Origin: Flavobacteriales bacterium UBA6165 | Lineage (GTDB): Bacteria > Bacteroidota > Bacteroidia > Flavobacteriales_D > Crocinitomicaceae | DNA length: 53,097 nt | Direction of reading: 5' to 3' | Assembly (NCBI GenBank): GCA_002422285.1 | Contig: DIUF01000058.1 | Span: forward strand, 1-53,097 | Part shown: positions 17,250 through 26,215 of the stretch, one piece after another | Numbering within the stretch: position 1 is the first letter of the stretch | How the letters are laid out: each line of letters starts with the position of its first letter | Position numbers and translations under genes: made by a program | Notes under the pieces: model-generated | What the model saw: the letters and a program-made list of their open reading frames with translations, nothing else | Told to the model about the DNA's origin: nothing | The model's database searches: none

Positions 17250-17963
17250 GTGAAAGTAACGGATAAAGCACTGCTCCTGAGAAAAGTGAATTATGGGGAA
17301 ACGAGTCTTATTTTGACCTTGTTTACCTACAATTACGGTATAAAATCATTCATTTTTAAGGGGGCAAAGAAGAAAAATGGAGCCACTTTAATACCATTGG
17401 CTTTCTTAGAGATAACCTATTTTGAGCGCGTTGAAAACCAATTAGGTCAATTGACGCAAGCAGATTTATTGATTCACTTGAACGACGTTTTAACCAATCC
17501 GAGAAAATCGGCGGTTCTTTTTTTTATGTGCGATATTTTGAATGCTGTAATTCGTGAGGAAAATATTCCGCAGCAAGATTTATTTAGGTTTTTAAGCGCA
17601 GAGTTGGTAGAATTCGACAAATCGCCATTCGAGACCAATTACCCGCTTTATTTTTTAATGGTCTTGACAAGATTTTTGGGTATTGAGCCACATTTTGATG
17701 AAGAGCAACCCTTGTTTTTTGATATGCGTGAGGGTGCTTTTACACGTCAAGCACCTTCTCGAGCTCAGTTTCAATTGACACCAGAAGAGCTCATGTGGTT
17801 GGCGGATAATTTTCTAAAAGGTAAAGATCAGATTTTGGCGCGTAGTTTACCTAGAAATGAACGCCAGCGTCTAACCCGTATACTTTTAGATTATTATTCT
17901 CATCATATTGGGAATTTTTCCGTTCCGAAATCATTAGCAGTGTTGGAGGAGGTTTTTGATTGA
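17250..17963 (+). CDS. recO: DNA repair protein RecO
   Basis: A 237-residue mediator that with RecR loads RecA on SSB-coated DNA. The N-terminal OB-fold opens VTDKALLLRKVNYGETSLILTLFT, and the helical C-terminal part ends LLDYYSHHIGNFSVPKSLAVL, both typical. The zinc-finger cysteines of some RecO proteins are absent, as is common in this phylum. Translation starts at GTG 7 nt after the PorZ-like gene, so the two are cotranscribed. recR is nearby at 19697-20311 on the other strand. Confidence 0.93.
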   Translation: MKVTDKALLLRKVNYGETSLILTLFTYNYGIKSFIFKGAKKKNGATLIPLAFLEITYFERVENQLGQLTQADLLIHLNDVLTNPRKSAVLFFMCDILNAVIREENIPQQDLFRFLSAELVEFDKSPFETNYPLYFLMVLTRFLGIEPHFDEEQPLFFDMREGAFTRQAPSRAQFQLTPEELMWLADNFLKGKDQILARSLPRNERQRLTRILLDYYSHHIGNFSVPKSLAVLEEVFD

Positions 17964-18047
17964 AAGATATTTCCCAACCTTTATCATCTAAAAATCGTCT
18001 TTTTCGCAAAATTTGGCGAGGTCATGGCAATTGGCAAAGGAATTGAT

Positions 18048-18055
18048 TAATTTTG
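18048..18055 (+). promoter_or_regulatory. -7 box for frr
   Basis: TAATTTTG, 17 nt before the frr ATG at 18073. No convincing -33 element. Confidence 0.55.
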
Positions 18056-18072
18056 CGACTCAAATTTGAATT

Positions 18073-18636
18073 ATGAGCGAGGAAATACAAATGGTAATGG
18101 ACGAGTTTCGTCAGGCAAATGAAAAGTCTGTGAATCACTTGAAATCTGAATTAGAAAAAATCAGAGCGGGGAAAGCAACACCATCCATGTTGGATAGCGT
18201 GATGGTTGAATATTATGGAGCTATGACGCCAATCAATCAGGTGGCAAACGTTTCTACTACTGATGCGCGAACAATTACCGTGCAGGCATGGGAGCGCAAC
18301 ATGTTGGAGGAAATTGCCAAAGGCATCATCAATTCAAATTTGGGTTTGAATCCACAAAACAACGGCGAAATTTTGATTATCAATGTGCCGCCTTTAACTG
18401 AAGAACGCCGCAGAGATTTGGTAAAAAAATCCAAAGCAGAAGGTGAAACGGCTAAAGTGGCCATCAGAAACAACCGCAAGGATGCTATGGATATGTTGAA
18501 AGACTTAAAAAACGATGGTATGCCAGAGGATTTGATTAAAGTTGGCGAGACTAAAGTTGAAGATGTTACAAAAAGTTATGTTGCTCATATTGATGAACTT
18601 ATTGTTCTCAAAGAGGCCGATATCATGAAAGTTTAA
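18073..18636 (+). CDS. frr: Ribosome recycling factor
   Basis: A 187-residue factor that splits post-termination ribosomes with EF-G. KIRAGKATPSMLDSVMVEYYG, the NVPPLTEERRRDLVKKSK hinge region and VAIRNNRKDAMDMLK are textbook RRF segments, and the length is standard. The usual upstream neighbour pyrH is not here. The gldA gene follows after 4 nt. Confidence 0.97.
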   Translation: MSEEIQMVMDEFRQANEKSVNHLKSELEKIRAGKATPSMLDSVMVEYYGAMTPINQVANVSTTDARTITVQAWERNMLEEIAKGIINSNLGLNPQNNGEILIINVPPLTEERRRDLVKKSKAEGETAKVAIRNNRKDAMDMLKDLKNDGMPEDLIKVGETKVEDVTKSYVAHIDELIVLKEADIMKV

Positions 18637-18640
18637 GCCC

Positions 18641-19555
18641 ATGTCAATAGAAGTTGTTGATTTAAAAAAGTTTTATGGTGAACAGGCCGCAATTGGTGGC
18701 ATTTCGTTTACCATCAATACTGGAGAAATCGTAGGGTTTTTAGGTCCTAATGGTGCCGGAAAATCAACAACGATGAAAATCTTGACAGGTTTTATTCCTG
18801 CTTCATCAGGCTCTGCCAAAGTTTGCGGCTTTGATGTAGAGGAAAATTCCATAGAAACTAGAAAAAGAATCGGTTACTTGCCCGAGCACAATCCCTTGTA
18901 TCTAGATATGTATGTCAAAGAATACTTGGAGTTTGTGGGTGGTATTTATAAATTGCCAAACATCAAAAAGCTCGTTGTTGAAATGATTGAATTGGTCGGT
19001 TTAGAACGCGAACAGAGAAAGAAAATTGGAGCGTTATCAAAAGGCTACCGACAACGTATTGGATTGGCTCAAGCGATTATTCACGACCCCGAAGTTTTAA
19101 TTCTTGATGAACCAACGAGTGGTCTAGACCCCAATCAATTGGCTGAAATTCGCGATTTGATTAAGCGCATTGGTCAAACCAAAACCGTGATGCTTTCCAC
19201 GCATATTATGCAAGAAGTTGAAGCCATTTGCGATCGTATTATTATTATCAATAATGGTGTTTTAGTTGCAGATGATACTTCTAAAGTGCTCCAAGCTTCT
19301 GGCAAAAAGCAAGTTGTTATAGTTGAGTTTGATGCTGATACAAAAGTCTTTGAAAAGCAATTGAAAGCTATTCCTGGAGTGACCAAGGTGCGGCAGTTGG
19401 CTGATGCCCAGAATTGGTTGGTGGAGTCTGAGGATGGACACGACTTGCGAAAAACCATTTCACAAACTGCTCTGAAAAACTCTTGGTTGGTGTTGAGCAT
19501 GCACACTGAAGAAAAATCTTTGGAGCAGGTGTTTAAGGAGTTGACCCAAGGTTAG
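18641..19555 (+). CDS. gldA: Gliding motility ABC transporter ATP-binding protein GldA
   Basis: A 304-residue ABC ATPase. Walker A is GPNGAGKST at residues 35-43, the signature LSKGYRQRIGLAQAI, Walker B VLILDEPTSG, and the H-loop LSTHIMQEVEAICDR. The ending EEKSLEQVFKELTQ is typical of GldA, the ATPase of the GldA-GldF-GldG exporter once linked to gliding. The permease genes gldF and gldG are not in the window, so a general ABC-2 ATPase is an alternative. Probably translated with frr from one message. Confidence 0.85.
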   Translation: MSIEVVDLKKFYGEQAAIGGISFTINTGEIVGFLGPNGAGKSTTMKILTGFIPASSGSAKVCGFDVEENSIETRKRIGYLPEHNPLYLDMYVKEYLEFVGGIYKLPNIKKLVVEMIELVGLEREQRKKIGALSKGYRQRIGLAQAIIHDPEVLILDEPTSGLDPNQLAEIRDLIKRIGQTKTVMLSTHIMQEVEAICDRIIIINNGVLVADDTSKVLQASGKKQVVIVEFDADTKVFEKQLKAIPGVTKVRQLADAQNWLVESEDGHDLRKTISQTALKNSWLVLSMHTEEKSLEQVFKELTQG

Positions 19556-19609
19556 TCACTTCACGGAATTAAAGTTCTATTATTAATCGACATGTCTTCG
19601 GTGCGTTTA

Positions 19610-19647
19610 AACCACAAAGGCACTAAAACACAAAGTTCAACACCAAG
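19610..19647. repeat. Degenerate A-rich word repeat downstream of gldA
   Basis: The segment ACCACAAAGGCACTAAAACA continues into CAAAG-rich sequence. It resembles a degenerate CACAAAG word repeat that I recall seeing between genes in many bacteria. It lies in the convergent gldA/recR gap. No second full copy was found in the window. Confidence 0.4.
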
Positions 19648-19696
19648 AATTTATTGGATAAAAATCAAGAAAGTTTTTGAGAAAAATTCACAAAAG

Positions 19697-20311
19697 TTAT
19701 TTCACCGAATACGGCATTCTATTCATGATTGACCTGCCTAAGGTGATTTCATCGGCGTAGTGCAATTCCGAACCCACTGCAACACCTCTCGACAAGGTGG
19801 AAATCTCCAAATTGAATTGTCCAATTTTCTTGTATATATAGAAATTTGTGGTGTCGCCTTCCATGGTTGCGCTCAGAGCTAAAATCACTTCATTGATTTC
19901 ACCCGATTCGGCCTTTTGAACCAGCGATTGAAAATTCAAATCACCTGGCCCAATGCCATCCATAGGGGAAATAATGCCACCAAGAACATGATAGATACCA
20001 CTAAATGATTCCGTGGCTTCTATAGCCAACACATCGCGTAAATCTTCCACAACACAAACGATGCTTTGGTCTCGCTTTGGATTCAAGCAGATGTTACACA
20101 CATCGTTGTCAGCAATCACACCACAAGATTTACATTTTTTAATGTTTTGAATCAAGTCAGTAAAAGCTGCTGAGAACTTTTCAACGGATTTTGGGTCGCG
20201 TTTTAATAAATCCAAAACCAAGCGCAAGGCAGTTTTTTTACCTACACCTGGAAGACTAGCCATTTGTTCAACAGCGTTTTGAATGTATTTTGAAGGTATG
20301 TGTAGGTCCAC
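19697..20311 (-). CDS. recR: Recombination mediator RecR
   Basis: A 204-residue ring-forming partner of RecO/RecF. IPSKYIQNAVEQMASLPGVGKKTA is the HhH opening; four zinc-binding cysteines follow (C60, C63, C72, C75; CKSC and CNIC), then the Toprim domain with VVEDLRDVLAIE and ISTLSRGVAVGSELHYADEITLGRS. I choose GTG 20311 as start because the family begins close to IPSKY and because the promoter box at 20329-20336 lies inside the longer frame to 20386. Converges with gldA. Confidence 0.94.
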   Translation of the reverse strand: MDLHIPSKYIQNAVEQMASLPGVGKKTALRLVLDLLKRDPKSVEKFSAAFTDLIQNIKKCKSCGVIADNDVCNICLNPKRDQSIVCVVEDLRDVLAIEATESFSGIYHVLGGIISPMDGIGPGDLNFQSLVQKAESGEINEVILALSATMEGDTTNFYIYKKIGQFNLEISTLSRGVAVGSELHYADEITLGRSIMNRMPYSVK

Positions 20312-20328
20312 TGCGATTTTTTGAATTG

Positions 20329-20336
20329 CAAACTTA
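20329..20336 (-). promoter_or_regulatory. -7 box for recR
   Basis: TAAGTTTG on the minus strand, 17 nt upstream of the GTG start. It sits just behind the mscL terminator, so recR is separately transcribed. Confidence 0.55.
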
Positions 20337-20340
20337 CAGA

Positions 20341-20371
20341 AAAACAAAAAGCCACATCTCTCGACGTGGCT
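20341..20371 (-). terminator. Rho-independent terminator after mscL
   Basis: On the minus strand AGCCACGTC, loop GAGA, GATGTGGCT (9 bp with one G-U), then TTTTTGTTTTT. It separates mscL from recR. Confidence 0.85.
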
Positions 20372-20392
20372 CTGACTTTGGTTCAAAACAAA

Positions 20393-20761
20393 TTATTTTT
20401 TCAAAAGGTCTCTGATTTCTGAGAGTAATTCCTCTTGAGTTGGACCTTTTGGAGCTTCAGGAGCTGGTTCTTCTTTTTTCTTAAACTTATTCATGGCTTT
20501 AATCACCATGAAAATACAGAAAGCTACGATGATAAAGTTCAACACTGTGCTCAGGAATTTCCCGTAGAGTACTCCATTCCAAGACAACTCTTCCAACTTA
20601 TCAACTTGAGCAGCTTCTAATGCTGGTTTTAAAATAAGAGGAGTGATAATATCAGCCACCAACGAACCAATAATGGCGCTAAATGCAGCCCCAATAATTA
20701 CAGCTACGGCTAAATCTACTACATTGCCGCGCATAATAAACGCTTTGAATTCTTTTAACAT
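20393..20761 (-). CDS. mscL: Large-conductance mechanosensitive channel MscL
   Basis: A 122-residue pentameric channel that releases solutes on osmotic down-shock. The N-terminus MLKEFKAFIMRGNVVDLAVAVIIGAAFSAII contains the amphipathic helix and first membrane helix; the second is FLSTVLNFIIVAFCIFMVIKAMNK, followed by a charged cytoplasmic bundle ending EELLSEIRDLL. Length is slightly short but normal for the family. It is monocistronic, with its own promoter and terminator. Confidence 0.96.
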   Translation of the reverse strand: MLKEFKAFIMRGNVVDLAVAVIIGAAFSAIIGSLVADIITPLILKPALEAAQVDKLEELSWNGVLYGKFLSTVLNFIIVAFCIFMVIKAMNKFKKKEEPAPEAPKGPTQEELLSEIRDLLKK

Positions 20762-20784
20762 AATATCTGTTTTTTAAGTTTGTT

Positions 20785-20792
20785 CAAAAATA
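20785..20792 (-). promoter_or_regulatory. -7 box for mscL
   Basis: TATTTTTG on the minus strand, 23 nt before the ATG at 20761. No clear -33 TTG. Confidence 0.5.
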
Positions 20793-20861
20793 TACTATTT
20801 GTTATGTGACTCGTGAAATTTTGTGACAAGTTTTCCACAAATAAAGTCAAATTTGAGTTCA

Positions 20862-23318
20862 TTATTCACCAGTGGATCTATTCCGACGATTCATTTTAAA
20901 ATCGATGCGATAATAAAATAGTGGCAAGAAGCCCAGTTGATATCTAAAGGCGATTGGTTCTGCGCTTGGGTTTGCAAGATTTGGAGCATAAGCCAAACCA
21001 AGTAAGTTGCGCGTGTTCAGAACATTTACCAAGTCTAAACCAATCTCGTGTGTTACTTTGTTTTGGTTGATTCGGTAAACTACTCTGAAATCCAAACGGA
21101 AGTAATTTCTGAACTGGAATTCGTTGTACATTGAATCTAAGAATATGAGTTCTTGCTGATCTTGCGCTGCTGGAATGTTGACTAAACCGTATCTACGACC
21201 GCCTGCGTAAGTAATTTTTGTTCCAAGCGAAAGTGTGTTTTTGTCGTTTAGAGACAACTCATAACCTGCCAAGAAATTTGTGGCAAATTTGGCATTATAA
21301 TCGGTGTTTCTCCACTTACCATCGTAGCCTGTGTACTTAGAATCGAAAATAGAAGCTGTTATCAAAAAGAAGAACTGATTGGAGAAGAATTTTTCTACAG
21401 TTAATTCAATACCGTAGTTTCTGCCAAGGCCCTCATTAACCAATTCATTCGGGAAAAATCTTTGAAAACCTGCGCCCATATTCAATAAAGAATAAAAGCC
21501 CATTGAATCTGATGGATCAACAGGAATGTTATACAAATGCTGGTAGTATATTTCAGTCATCACACGCATTTTATTTTTGAAACTGCGCTGATATCCAGCT
21601 GCAACATGAACACTTCGCGAAAAATCCATGTTGATATTTCTCAAGTTTCCATCGCCATTTTGGTCATACATGTAGGTGTACAAAGGTTGTGTTTGACTAT
21701 GAAGACCTGCGCCAAATTTTACTTTGTTTTTGTTGTCAATGGCCCAATCCCAGCCCAAGCGAGGCTCTGCCCACGAAACGCTATTACTCAAACTAAAATA
21801 TTGTGCATGAATACCTGCTGTAAAGTTCATGTTCTCGGTGATTCGATACTTGTATTGCACAAAGGGCTGAATCAAGGCACCATAACCTTGGTAGTCCCAA
21901 CGTGTGCGATAGATTCCTTGTTCGCGAATATTACTCAATACCGAATCTTGCATGTTGTAAAATTGCAGTTCAGCATTCATTCCGTATTTGATTAAACTTC
22001 TTCTGTTTATTTTATAATTTATGGAAAAATGTGCGCTGGTTCGAATTATGGTAAAATTGTACTGCATTAAGTTGTAAAGGGAGTCCAAACGAATTGAAAT
22101 ACGTTGAATATTGTCAACCATTGTCGTGTCTAGTGTTCTCCAAGCAATGTCATGTTTTGACCTCTGCTTTTCCATTGAGCCGCCCAAGGTTGCCTGCAAG
22201 AATGTTTTTTCATTTAATGGTTTCTTATATGTGATACCTCCAGCGAACATTCTTGTGGAAAAAAATTGGTCGCGATCGCCTTCGCCATAGAGTTCTTCTG
22301 TAGGCTCTGTTTGTGTTGAAATCATAATTTGGATTTTACTCGCACCACCAAGCCCCCAAAGTGATAAATGACCACCTTTTTTCATGGGAAAGTTGAATTT
22401 GAAGGCAATGTCGCCGTATTCAGGTACAGCACTTGTGCCAATTTGGATACCCATGAATTGGAACATGGCCAAGGTAGAATAGCGACCCATGAAAAGATAG
22501 GAAGCGCGTGAGTTTGGTGAAAGGGGGCCTTCAACCAATACTTCTGTTCCTAAAAATCCAAATTGTCCTGTGAATTCATGTCTATCGGCATTTCCGCGTC
22601 GAAGGTTCAAATCAAAAACCCCTGATAAGCTGTTTCCAAATTGCGCTGGGAATGCAGACATGAAAAGGTCAGAATTATCCAAGAATTTGTTGTTCAAAAT
22701 GGTTACCGGTCCGCCTGTAGAACCAGCCACAGCAAAGTGATTGGGATTTGGAATATCGATGCCTTCAACTCGCCATAAAAGTCCAAGAGGAGAGTTGCCA
22801 CGAATTACAATATCGTTTCGCGAATCGTCTGCACCTTGTACTCCTGCAAAATTGGATGCCATACGTGCTGGATCCGCACGTGAACCCGCATAACGTTCGG
22901 TTTCCTCTATTGAGAATTGCATCGCTGAAATAGTAGCCATTTCGTTGATGGGTTGGTCTAAACTTCGGCCTTCGATTACTATTTCGTTGGTCTCTGTGGC
23001 GCGCTCTTGCATGTAAATGGTAACAACTGTTTCGCGACCTGAAATCACAATCACCGTGGTTGAAGAGGTTTCATAACCCACATAATTTACGCGGAGCTCA
23101 TGTTTTCCAATGGGTACGTTTTTGATGTTGAATTCACCATCCACATTCGTGACTCCAAGAAAACGCTGGGTAGTATCAGAAGTGTTGATTTGAACACGAG
23201 CGCCGATCAAAGGAATCTGAGTTTCATTGTCTAAAACACGTCCTTTAACGTTTTGGGTGATTTGAGCGAAGCTCAGGCTACTCAAGCTGAGTATTGTAAG
23301 GAGTAAAAGTTTCTTCAT
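20862..23318 (-). CDS. TonB-dependent receptor with N-terminal carboxypeptidase-like domain
   Basis: An 818-residue outer-membrane transporter. After a signal peptide (KKLLLLTILSLSSLSFAQ) comes a carboxypeptidase-regulatory-like domain (VKGRVLDNETQIPLIGARV to about residue 110), then the plug (MATISAMQFSIEETERYAGS, VQGADDSRNDIVIRGNSP, VEGIDIPNPNHF) and a barrel of roughly 550 residues. No SusD partner is adjacent, so it is not a classical polysaccharide-utilisation pair. The substrate is unknown. Transcribed alone, downstream of the flippase gene after a 65-nt gap. Confidence 0.9.
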   Translation of the reverse strand: MKKLLLLTILSLSSLSFAQITQNVKGRVLDNETQIPLIGARVQINTSDTTQRFLGVTNVDGEFNIKNVPIGKHELRVNYVGYETSSTTVIVISGRETVVTIYMQERATETNEIVIEGRSLDQPINEMATISAMQFSIEETERYAGSRADPARMASNFAGVQGADDSRNDIVIRGNSPLGLLWRVEGIDIPNPNHFAVAGSTGGPVTILNNKFLDNSDLFMSAFPAQFGNSLSGVFDLNLRRGNADRHEFTGQFGFLGTEVLVEGPLSPNSRASYLFMGRYSTLAMFQFMGIQIGTSAVPEYGDIAFKFNFPMKKGGHLSLWGLGGASKIQIMISTQTEPTEELYGEGDRDQFFSTRMFAGGITYKKPLNEKTFLQATLGGSMEKQRSKHDIAWRTLDTTMVDNIQRISIRLDSLYNLMQYNFTIIRTSAHFSINYKINRRSLIKYGMNAELQFYNMQDSVLSNIREQGIYRTRWDYQGYGALIQPFVQYKYRITENMNFTAGIHAQYFSLSNSVSWAEPRLGWDWAIDNKNKVKFGAGLHSQTQPLYTYMYDQNGDGNLRNINMDFSRSVHVAAGYQRSFKNKMRVMTEIYYQHLYNIPVDPSDSMGFYSLLNMGAGFQRFFPNELVNEGLGRNYGIELTVEKFFSNQFFFLITASIFDSKYTGYDGKWRNTDYNAKFATNFLAGYELSLNDKNTLSLGTKITYAGGRRYGLVNIPAAQDQQELIFLDSMYNEFQFRNYFRLDFRVVYRINQNKVTHEIGLDLVNVLNTRNLLGLAYAPNLANPSAEPIAFRYQLGFLPLFYYRIDFKMNRRNRSTGE

Positions 23319-23383
23319 ACAAGCTAAGATTTAAGGTTTTTTAACTTTTGAAGTGCATAGATAGCTAATTTTTCAATATGCTG

Positions 23384-24862
23384 CTATTTTTGCAAGTATT
23401 TGTTAATAACCACATTAAAATCCGCTGAGCATTTGAAGAAATAAACACTTGGGAGGTAGAGCAATGCGATAATTCCTGACTTCCAAAAAGCGTTTAGGTA
23501 TAAATTATCAAAATTTGGCAGCCATTCACTGATAAAAAAAACGGCCAAACAAATACCAGCAATGTAAAGTGTATTAAATGAAAATGGACTTAGCTTGTAT
23601 CTTGAAACCAAGAAAATATGTCGCGCCAAATTCACCAAAAACATAGAAACCAAAGAGCCTACAGCTACACCGACTAATCCAAAAAGTGCTATGAAAATGT
23701 AATTGCTGATGATGAGCAGTACGACCGTAAACACCCCCATATATAGGTTAAAACGATAATGCGGGGTTATGGAAATGATTTGGTAGTTTACTGCACTCAC
23801 AACTTCAACCAAATGGGCCAAACCAATAAAGAAAATCACCCAAATACCTTGCGCATAAACAGGATCTAAAAACTGTTCGACGGAATATCTATTCCCCCAA
23901 ACCAAGAGAAAAACAAAACCCCCTAAGACAAAGAGGACATTGCTGCTTTTCTGATAAATGGTTGAAATGGTGTGCATGTCTTTTTTGACAAAAGCCTCCG
24001 AAATCATCGGGTGTGCAATGCGAATCAATGCTTTCAGGGGAATGCTTACCACCGCTCCAAAGAAAAACATGGTAGTGTAAACCCCAACGGCTTCATCGTC
24101 CATGAGGCGCTTGAGCATGAAAACATCTATGAATAACACGATAAAGTAACTGATGAGCTCCATGAATCCGACTGAAGATACGCCCCACATTTCGCGTTTT
24201 TCATCCTTTGTAAACGGACCGGGCTTTGTCCAATTGATGGCTTGAATTTTCTTGAGATAGACAAGAACTAAAACAAGCGGAATCAAGTATATCAAGAGGT
24301 TGAAATAGACAACGAAGTCGTAAGAAACCCAGTTGAGATAAATCAAAAGCAAAGCAAGAATGGGCAACGCTTTGAGCAATACATTTTCAGAAAAAACACC
24401 GGGCGTAGAAATGAAATAGGCTCGCAAATAATTATCGAAGAGATAGAAAAATGTTTTCGCAATAATGGCTAAAAACAGTACGGAGTAAAAAACAAAATCG
24501 TAATGGATGCCATGAAAGCGTTCGCCGTTGTTGTTCTCAAAAAAGAAAGATTCAAATGTCACCAAAATGGGAATCCCGATGAGGCATCCTAGTAATCCAA
24601 GTGTTACAATAAGTCGGAAAAGTCCTCGGTTTTTCTTGTCTTCGGTTCGCAGTTTGGGCATCATTTTGATGATGAGGAGATGTCCACCCAAAATAAAAGC
24701 TGAACCAAATAGGCTGACCATGTTAAGTGTCACCTGCAGAAAACCGATTTCATCAGCGGCTAATAATTTCGGGCGAATGATGGCTGTACCGAAAAATCCG
24801 ATAAGCAATCCGAAATAGAGTAGGATGGTGGCGTTGGTCGATTCTTTTTTTAATTTCCCCAT
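23384..24862 (-). CDS. Wzx-like polysaccharide flippase (MOP superfamily)
   Basis: A 492-residue integral membrane protein with about 12-14 hydrophobic helices and no signal peptide. The order of helices, the opening ATILLYFGLLIGFFGTAIIRPKLL and the mid-protein MWGVSSVGFMELISYFIVLFIDVFMLKRLM match polysaccharide-export flippases that turn lipid-linked sugars across the inner membrane. It diverges from a methyltransferase-fusion/glycosyltransferase pair, suggesting a small glycan locus. Substrate unknown. A second flippase of this kind is at 31325-32743. Confidence 0.82.
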   Translation of the reverse strand: MGKLKKESTNATILLYFGLLIGFFGTAIIRPKLLAADEIGFLQVTLNMVSLFGSAFILGGHLLIIKMMPKLRTEDKKNRGLFRLIVTLGLLGCLIGIPILVTFESFFFENNNGERFHGIHYDFVFYSVLFLAIIAKTFFYLFDNYLRAYFISTPGVFSENVLLKALPILALLLIYLNWVSYDFVVYFNLLIYLIPLVLVLVYLKKIQAINWTKPGPFTKDEKREMWGVSSVGFMELISYFIVLFIDVFMLKRLMDDEAVGVYTTMFFFGAVVSIPLKALIRIAHPMISEAFVKKDMHTISTIYQKSSNVLFVLGGFVFLLVWGNRYSVEQFLDPVYAQGIWVIFFIGLAHLVEVVSAVNYQIISITPHYRFNLYMGVFTVVLLIISNYIFIALFGLVGVAVGSLVSMFLVNLARHIFLVSRYKLSPFSFNTLYIAGICLAVFFISEWLPNFDNLYLNAFWKSGIIALLYLPSVYFFKCSADFNVVINKYLQK

Positions 24863-24872
24863 AGTTCAATGG

Positions 24873-24880
24873 CAAATGTA
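24873..24880 (-). promoter_or_regulatory. -7 box for the flippase
   Basis: TACATTTG on the minus strand, 10 nt before the ATG at 24862, so the leader would be only a few nucleotides. Confidence 0.5.
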
Positions 24881-24956
24881 TGTGATTTTCATGGACAATG
24901 GTTTTGTAAGATTTGATTTTGACGATGTTGTCAGGAATGAACACGGCTAAAATGAT

Positions 24957-24964
24957 TAGATTTG
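24957..24964 (+). promoter_or_regulatory. -7 box for the ParB-like/methyltransferase gene
   Basis: TAGATTTG, 21 nt before the ATG at 24986. It diverges from the flippase promoter about 80 bp away. Confidence 0.55.
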
Positions 24965-24985
24965 CACGATTTATAACTAGAGAAA

Positions 24986-26206
24986 ATGTCTAAACGCAAG
25001 AAAATCGTCCGCAAAAAACACCTGGCTGAAATTTTATTGGCGCAGCTCAAGAAGAAAAAATCAGTTCCATTGAACAAAGTCATCATGGGCAGCCAAGATT
25101 TATATCCTTCTGAAGTTTGGACTGAACTCAGCGGAACTTACGATTTGATTTCGACACCGATTTGTGATTCACCTCATGCTCAGTTTTTGCGTCAGATGGC
25201 TGAGAATCCAAATGATTTGAATGATAACGATGTTTTGAGCGCAACACCATATTTTAGGTTCATCCAAAATTGCATTGGTGTGAGTGGTGAATATATGGGC
25301 TGTGTTTCCAATGATGAGGTAATGCAATGGATGCGCGAGTTTTATCAGTTGTTTGTTTACCACAGAGATAAAACAGAAAAGCCAACATTCAGTAAAGAAT
25401 TTGGTCACTCGAAACCCAAAGATGCCATCGTTGTTGCGAAATTGAAAAAATCAGATTGCTACGAAATCTTGGACGGACATCATCGTGCTGCTATTGCTTG
25501 TGTTTTGGGTCAAGAAACCATTGAAGTTGTTGTAGCGAAGAAGAAATACAGCGCTTTGCAAAAGTTGTTGATGCAAGTAAATCAAGTGCATAAATTACCG
25601 GAATTGTATCAGCCTGTTGATCGTTTGGAGGTGAAAGAATGGCATGCTTTGCGTCAGTGCGAAGACCGCTTTCAAATGGCAAACGATTATTTGGAAAAGA
25701 ACGGTATTGAGCTGAACAATATGATTGATTTGGCTTGTTCTTATGGCTGGTTTCCAACGGCGTTTAAGAAAAAAGGCTTGAAAGTGAAAGGTGTTGACCG
25801 CGACCCAAATGCACTGAAAATAGCGCAATTGGTAAATGGACTAAGTGACGATGAAGTGCTTTGCGACCGCATTGAAAACTTCTTAACCCAAACCGATGAA
25901 AAGTTTGATTTGGTTGTTTTCCTAAGTATCCTGCATCACTATGCCTTGGGCAGAGAACCCGGTGAAGCCATCGAGATTTTGAAAAAAGTGGCTGCGATTA
26001 CCAATAAAGTAATGCTGTTCGACACTGGACAAAATCACGAACGTTGGTTTATGCGCACTTTGAGAAAATGGGACGACCAATACATCATCGATTTTATTAA
26101 GGAACACACCGATTTTAAAGAGGTGATCGCACTTGGTAAAGACAAAGACAATGTTGGACCGTACTCTAAAAATTACGCGAGAACCTTCTTTATTTGTGTG
26201 AAATAA
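24986..26206 (+). CDS. ParB-like domain fused to a class I methyltransferase
   Basis: A 406-residue soluble protein I do not recognise as a named family. Residues 1-30 are very basic. Around 147-190 a ParB/sulfiredoxin-like strand-helix unit appears, with the key motif DGHHRAAI at 163-170. Residues 220-406 form a class I SAM-dependent methyltransferase: motif I DLACSYGWF (248-256), acidic loop VDRDP (270-274), LSILHHYA (313-320). ParB-fold DGHHR motifs occur in nucleases and in small-molecule kinases such as SbnI and archaeal SerK, so this half need not touch DNA. It is followed by a glycosyltransferase and faces a flippase, suggesting a glycan or nucleotide-sugar substrate (inference). Confidence 0.72.
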   Translation: MSKRKKIVRKKHLAEILLAQLKKKKSVPLNKVIMGSQDLYPSEVWTELSGTYDLISTPICDSPHAQFLRQMAENPNDLNDNDVLSATPYFRFIQNCIGVSGEYMGCVSNDEVMQWMREFYQLFVYHRDKTEKPTFSKEFGHSKPKDAIVVAKLKKSDCYEILDGHHRAAIACVLGQETIEVVVAKKKYSALQKLLMQVNQVHKLPELYQPVDRLEVKEWHALRQCEDRFQMANDYLEKNGIELNNMIDLACSYGWFPTAFKKKGLKVKGVDRDPNALKIAQLVNGLSDDEVLCDRIENFLTQTDEKFDLVVFLSILHHYALGREPGEAIEILKKVAAITNKVMLFDTGQNHERWFMRTLRKWDDQYIIDFIKEHTDFKEVIALGKDKDNVGPYSKNYARTFFICVK

Positions 26207-26215
26207 TCCTGTCAT

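Noticed and set aside
20312..20386. Longer recR frame starting in the mscL terminator
   Set aside because: The extra residues are encoded by the terminator stem and promoter box, not by RecR-like sequence.
23385..23392. TATTTTTG on the plus strand as a promoter
   Set aside because: It lies at the 3' end of the minus-strand flippase gene with no plus-strand gene downstream; probably chance.
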